Source of the DNA: VMCP01 sp964408945
GTDB lineage: Bacteria > Bacteroidota > Bacteroidia > NS11-12g > UBA955
DNA: 64,000 nucleotides
Direction of reading: 5' to 3'
Assembly: GCA_964408945.1 (NCBI GenBank)
Contig: CAYPBJ010000007.1
Span: 1 to 64,000, forward strand
The stretch's first letter is position 1, and the number at the start of each line of letters is the position of its first letter. The notes beneath the pieces were generated by a model. It saw only the letters and a list, made by a program, of their open reading frames with translations, was not told the DNA's origin and did no database searches. The position numbers were made by a program, and so were the translations under genes. This document shows, piece after piece, positions 62,168 through 64,000 of the stretch.

Positions 62168-63406
62168 TTAGGGCATCAACCAACCTACGAGGATGGAGAA
62201 TAATACGACCAAGGGAGTAGAGATTTTCTTAGAATAAAGCATGATCACGGTGGTGGTAAGGACAAAAAGATGTGTAGATATTTTTGACGAAGGAAGATTT
62301 TGAATATTGATTAATAGTTGTTCGCAAAGAATGAGTGATGCGGCCAAGATGAAGCCAACGGAAACGGCAAATATTCCGGGTATAGATCTTTGCAAACCGG
62401 AGTAATTTTGCAATATGGACCAAATGGGATAGGCAAAAAGTACGAGAAGTATTCCGGGTAGAAAAACAGCAATAAGTCCAATGAACCCACCTAAAATTTG
62501 GCCCGATTCCTGATAGCCTGCATTTCTCATGGCTACGGCGTTGGTATAAACTGCTAGGTTGAAATTGGGTCCTGGTGTAGCTTGAATAGCTCCAATACCG
62601 GTATTCAATTCATCGAGGGTTAGTCTCTTTTTATGGTGCACGTACTGCTCCATTGTCATAGCTGCCAGCACGTTTCCCCCTCCAAAGGATAGGGCGCCCA
62701 TTCGGTAGGTATTTTCAAAATAAACCACGGGTTGGAGCCATTTTGATTGAGTTTTATACTTGCTCAGCAATAAGCCACCCACACCTACAACTGTAAAGAT
62801 GATGAAAAAAACAGTGAGGTTTCGCCATTTGATTTGAGATTTGGGAAGAATGGTTTTAGGGCCGGAGTATTTTCCAAATTTTGCGCTAATTAGGGCAGCC
62901 AAAACTACCCCAATGGGAAATATCAAAGGAGTATGTATGGCAAAGCCAAGAATACCAGAAACTATAAGTATGCCCCAATTTAGAGGTGTTTTTTCCATCC
63001 ATTGGCTCATGCTTAGGAAGCCGTAAACCATGAATCCCACAACGGTTGCAGAAATGTATTGCAGTTGATGTGCTGACAAAAACTTGGGAGATAGGGCGAG
63101 CATTAACATGAGGGCTGCACCGGGTAATGCCCAAAAAAGAACGGTAATTATGGCTAGTTTAGGGCCACCCAATTTTAATCCAACCGTAGTAATGGTTTGG
63201 GTGGTGGTAGGACCAGGTAACAAATTACAAAATGCCGTGATTTCAATAAGGTCATCTTGACTGATGAAACGTTTGCGTTCAATCAACCGTTTTTTAAAAT
63301 GAGGAAGGTGCATTTGCGGCCCACCGAAGGCAGTTAAACCGAGCCACAAAACCGTTTTCAGAAACTGAAATTGCTTGCCTTTTTGTATGTTTGTGGACTC
63401 ATGCAT
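62168..63406 (-). CDS. chrA: Chromate transporter (CHR family)
   Basis: This 412-aa membrane protein is a full-length CHR protein with two repeated halves. The first half has LGLTAFGGPQMHLPHF and FCNLLPGPTTTQTITTVG; the second has GALSFGGGNVLAAM and GAIQATPGPNFNLAVY. These pairs (FGG and PGP) are family hallmarks. CHR proteins export chromate, though many members handle other anions. The ATG at 63406 is shared head to head with the gene at 63401: the bases ATGCAT hold both starts. A longer frame from 63430 is the alternative. Confidence 0.9.
   Translation of the reverse strand: MHESTNIQKGKQFQFLKTVLWLGLTAFGGPQMHLPHFKKRLIERKRFISQDDLIEITAFCNLLPGPTTTQTITTVGLKLGGPKLAIITVLFWALPGAALMLMLALSPKFLSAHQLQYISATVVGFMVYGFLSMSQWMEKTPLNWGILIVSGILGFAIHTPLIFPIGVVLAALISAKFGKYSGPKTILPKSQIKWRNLTVFFIIFTVVGVGGLLLSKYKTQSKWLQPVVYFENTYRMGALSFGGGNVLAAMTMEQYVHHKKRLTLDELNTGIGAIQATPGPNFNLAVYTNAVAMRNAGYQESGQILGGFIGLIAVFLPGILLVLFAYPIWSILQNYSGLQRSIPGIFAVSVGFILAASLILCEQLLINIQNLPSSKISTHLFVLTTTVIMLYSKKISTPLVVLFSILVGWLMP
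63386..63393 (+). promoter_or_regulatory. -7 promoter element TATGTTTG inside the chrA start
   Basis: Perfect TAnnTTTG 7 nt before the ATG at 63401, lying within the first codons of the divergent chrA. Confidence 0.55.
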
Positions 63407-64000
63407 AATTTCGACACTAAAATAGTCCAAAAATCACGAAACCCTTTGATTTTGTTGGGTTTTTTGTCAATTATTTTGACTCTAGGTTTAGTTGCTTGTA
63501 CAAGTAATGGCAATTCTGGATCTGATTCAAAATTAGAACTTCGCAATGCCATGCAATTGAAATTGGATTCTGCTTGGTCACAATTGAATGATATTCGAGG
63601 TCAATTTCATTTCGAAATTGATGAGTTCGAAGAACGTAAAACAGAAATGGCGGCCCAAAGAATCAGAGCTAATTTCATACCTGGCAATGCTCTTACTGAA
63701 GATGATAAACTTCAATTCAACATATATAACGAAACATTCAGGGTTTATAAAACCGCAGCCAACCAATATAAGAATGCGGTATTAATGGCAGAAAATGCTT
63801 TTTACAACCTAAAAGGGCTTGAGACCCGTGTAAAGAAAGGAGATTTTGATCAAGATTTAGAGGGCTTCAAAGAGGAAATGAAGGGTTTGCAAAAAGAACT
63901 TGATGAGTGTGAGTTGAAAACTATTGATATTACTGATAGACTTGATACTGTAGAGCCCTCATATCAAAGGGTAAATGAACATGTGAATCAGTTGCTAGAT
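63401..64000 (+). CDS. Lipoprotein with coiled coil (truncated by window end)
   Basis: An open frame of 200 codons runs from the ATG at 63401 to the window edge without a stop. It encodes a hydrophobic signal with lipobox LGLVAC (Cys33), then a highly charged, helix-forming mature part (about residues 45-200) with heptad-like hydrophobic spacing, likely a coiled coil (for example LEGFKEEMKGLQKELDE). No domain is recognised. Its start codon abuts that of chrA, and its promoter lies inside chrA. Confidence 0.75.
   Translation, partial: MHNFDTKIVQKSRNPLILLGFLSIILTLGLVACTSNGNSGSDSKLELRNAMQLKLDSAWSQLNDIRGQFHFEIDEFEERKTEMAAQRIRANFIPGNALTEDDKLQFNIYNETFRVYKTAANQYKNAVLMAENAFYNLKGLETRVKKGDFDQDLEGFKEEMKGLQKELDECELKTIDITDRLDTVEPSYQRVNEHVNQLLD

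Overview
The window looks like chromosomal DNA of a Bacteroidota bacterium, most likely a flavobacterium-like lineage. The evidence is a short primary sigma factor (287 aa) together with many copies of the Bacteroidota -7 promoter element TAnnTTTG, three proteins with type IX secretion (T9SS) C-terminal sorting domains, an exosortase-F-like cluster, a type B succinate:quinone reductase (sdhCAB), menB, and many small outer-membrane barrels and lipoproteins. Two runs of exactly 100 N show that it is a draft scaffold, probably metagenomic. No transposase, prophage, CRISPR array or rRNA was seen; one tRNA (Phe) is present.

Layout. 0-3.7 kb: the lower meta-cleavage pathway (4-oxalocrotonate decarboxylase divergent from hydratase, acylating acetaldehyde dehydrogenase and 4-hydroxy-2-oxovalerate aldolase), which turns 2-oxopentenoates into pyruvate and acetyl-CoA. 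4-11.5 kb: an OmpA-like lipoprotein, a gapped GH92 mannosidase, a TIGR02206-type membrane protein, a small exosortase-substrate candidate, a 936-aa T9SS cargo protein and tRNA-Phe. 12.4-14.8 kb: SRPBCC protein, exosortase (XrtF-like), its companion membrane protein and a barrel protein. 14.8-21.9 kb: outer-membrane proteins, a thioredoxin-like protein, an alkyltransferase-like DNA repair protein, an RluA pseudouridine synthase and a MATE exporter. 21.9-26 kb: sdhCAB and riboflavin synthase. 26-31 kb: grpE-dnaJ, a large M48 protease and a barrel protein. 31-36.5 kb: menB, an ECF sigma/anti-sigma-like/outer-membrane unit, a methyltransferase, a PAP2 phosphatase and an enoyl-CoA hydratase. 36.6-48.5 kb: Omp28-like lipoprotein, adk, a YjjG-type nucleotidase, a T9SS protein, a VWA-like membrane protein, mnmA, a 1515-aa PKD/T9SS type B protein and rpoD. 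48.6-64 kb: feoAB, M1 aminopeptidase, aroE, DedA, ahcY, a polytopic membrane protein, parE, a TPR-like lipoprotein, an epimerase, a chromate transporter and a truncated lipoprotein.

The most unusual feature is a family of five intergenic arrays with a strict 7-bp period (near 3.7, 7.4, 12.3, 14.8 and 30.9 kb). Each begins at or just before the stop codon of the upstream gene. In all three convergent cases the array fills the whole interval from stop codon to stop codon. The repeat sequence differs between arrays, and changes within some, but the 7-bp phase holds. Several have G3N4 spacing (quadruplex-compatible) and one can fold into a long hairpin. They generate spurious ORFs and look like an uncharacterised gene-end element.

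Two other points stand out. First, an exosortase system (enzyme, companion and a 61-aa PVDGG-type tail substrate) lies close to T9SS cargo genes. Second, TAnnTTTG is often only 4-7 nt from the ATG, which predicts leaderless or near-leaderless mRNAs.
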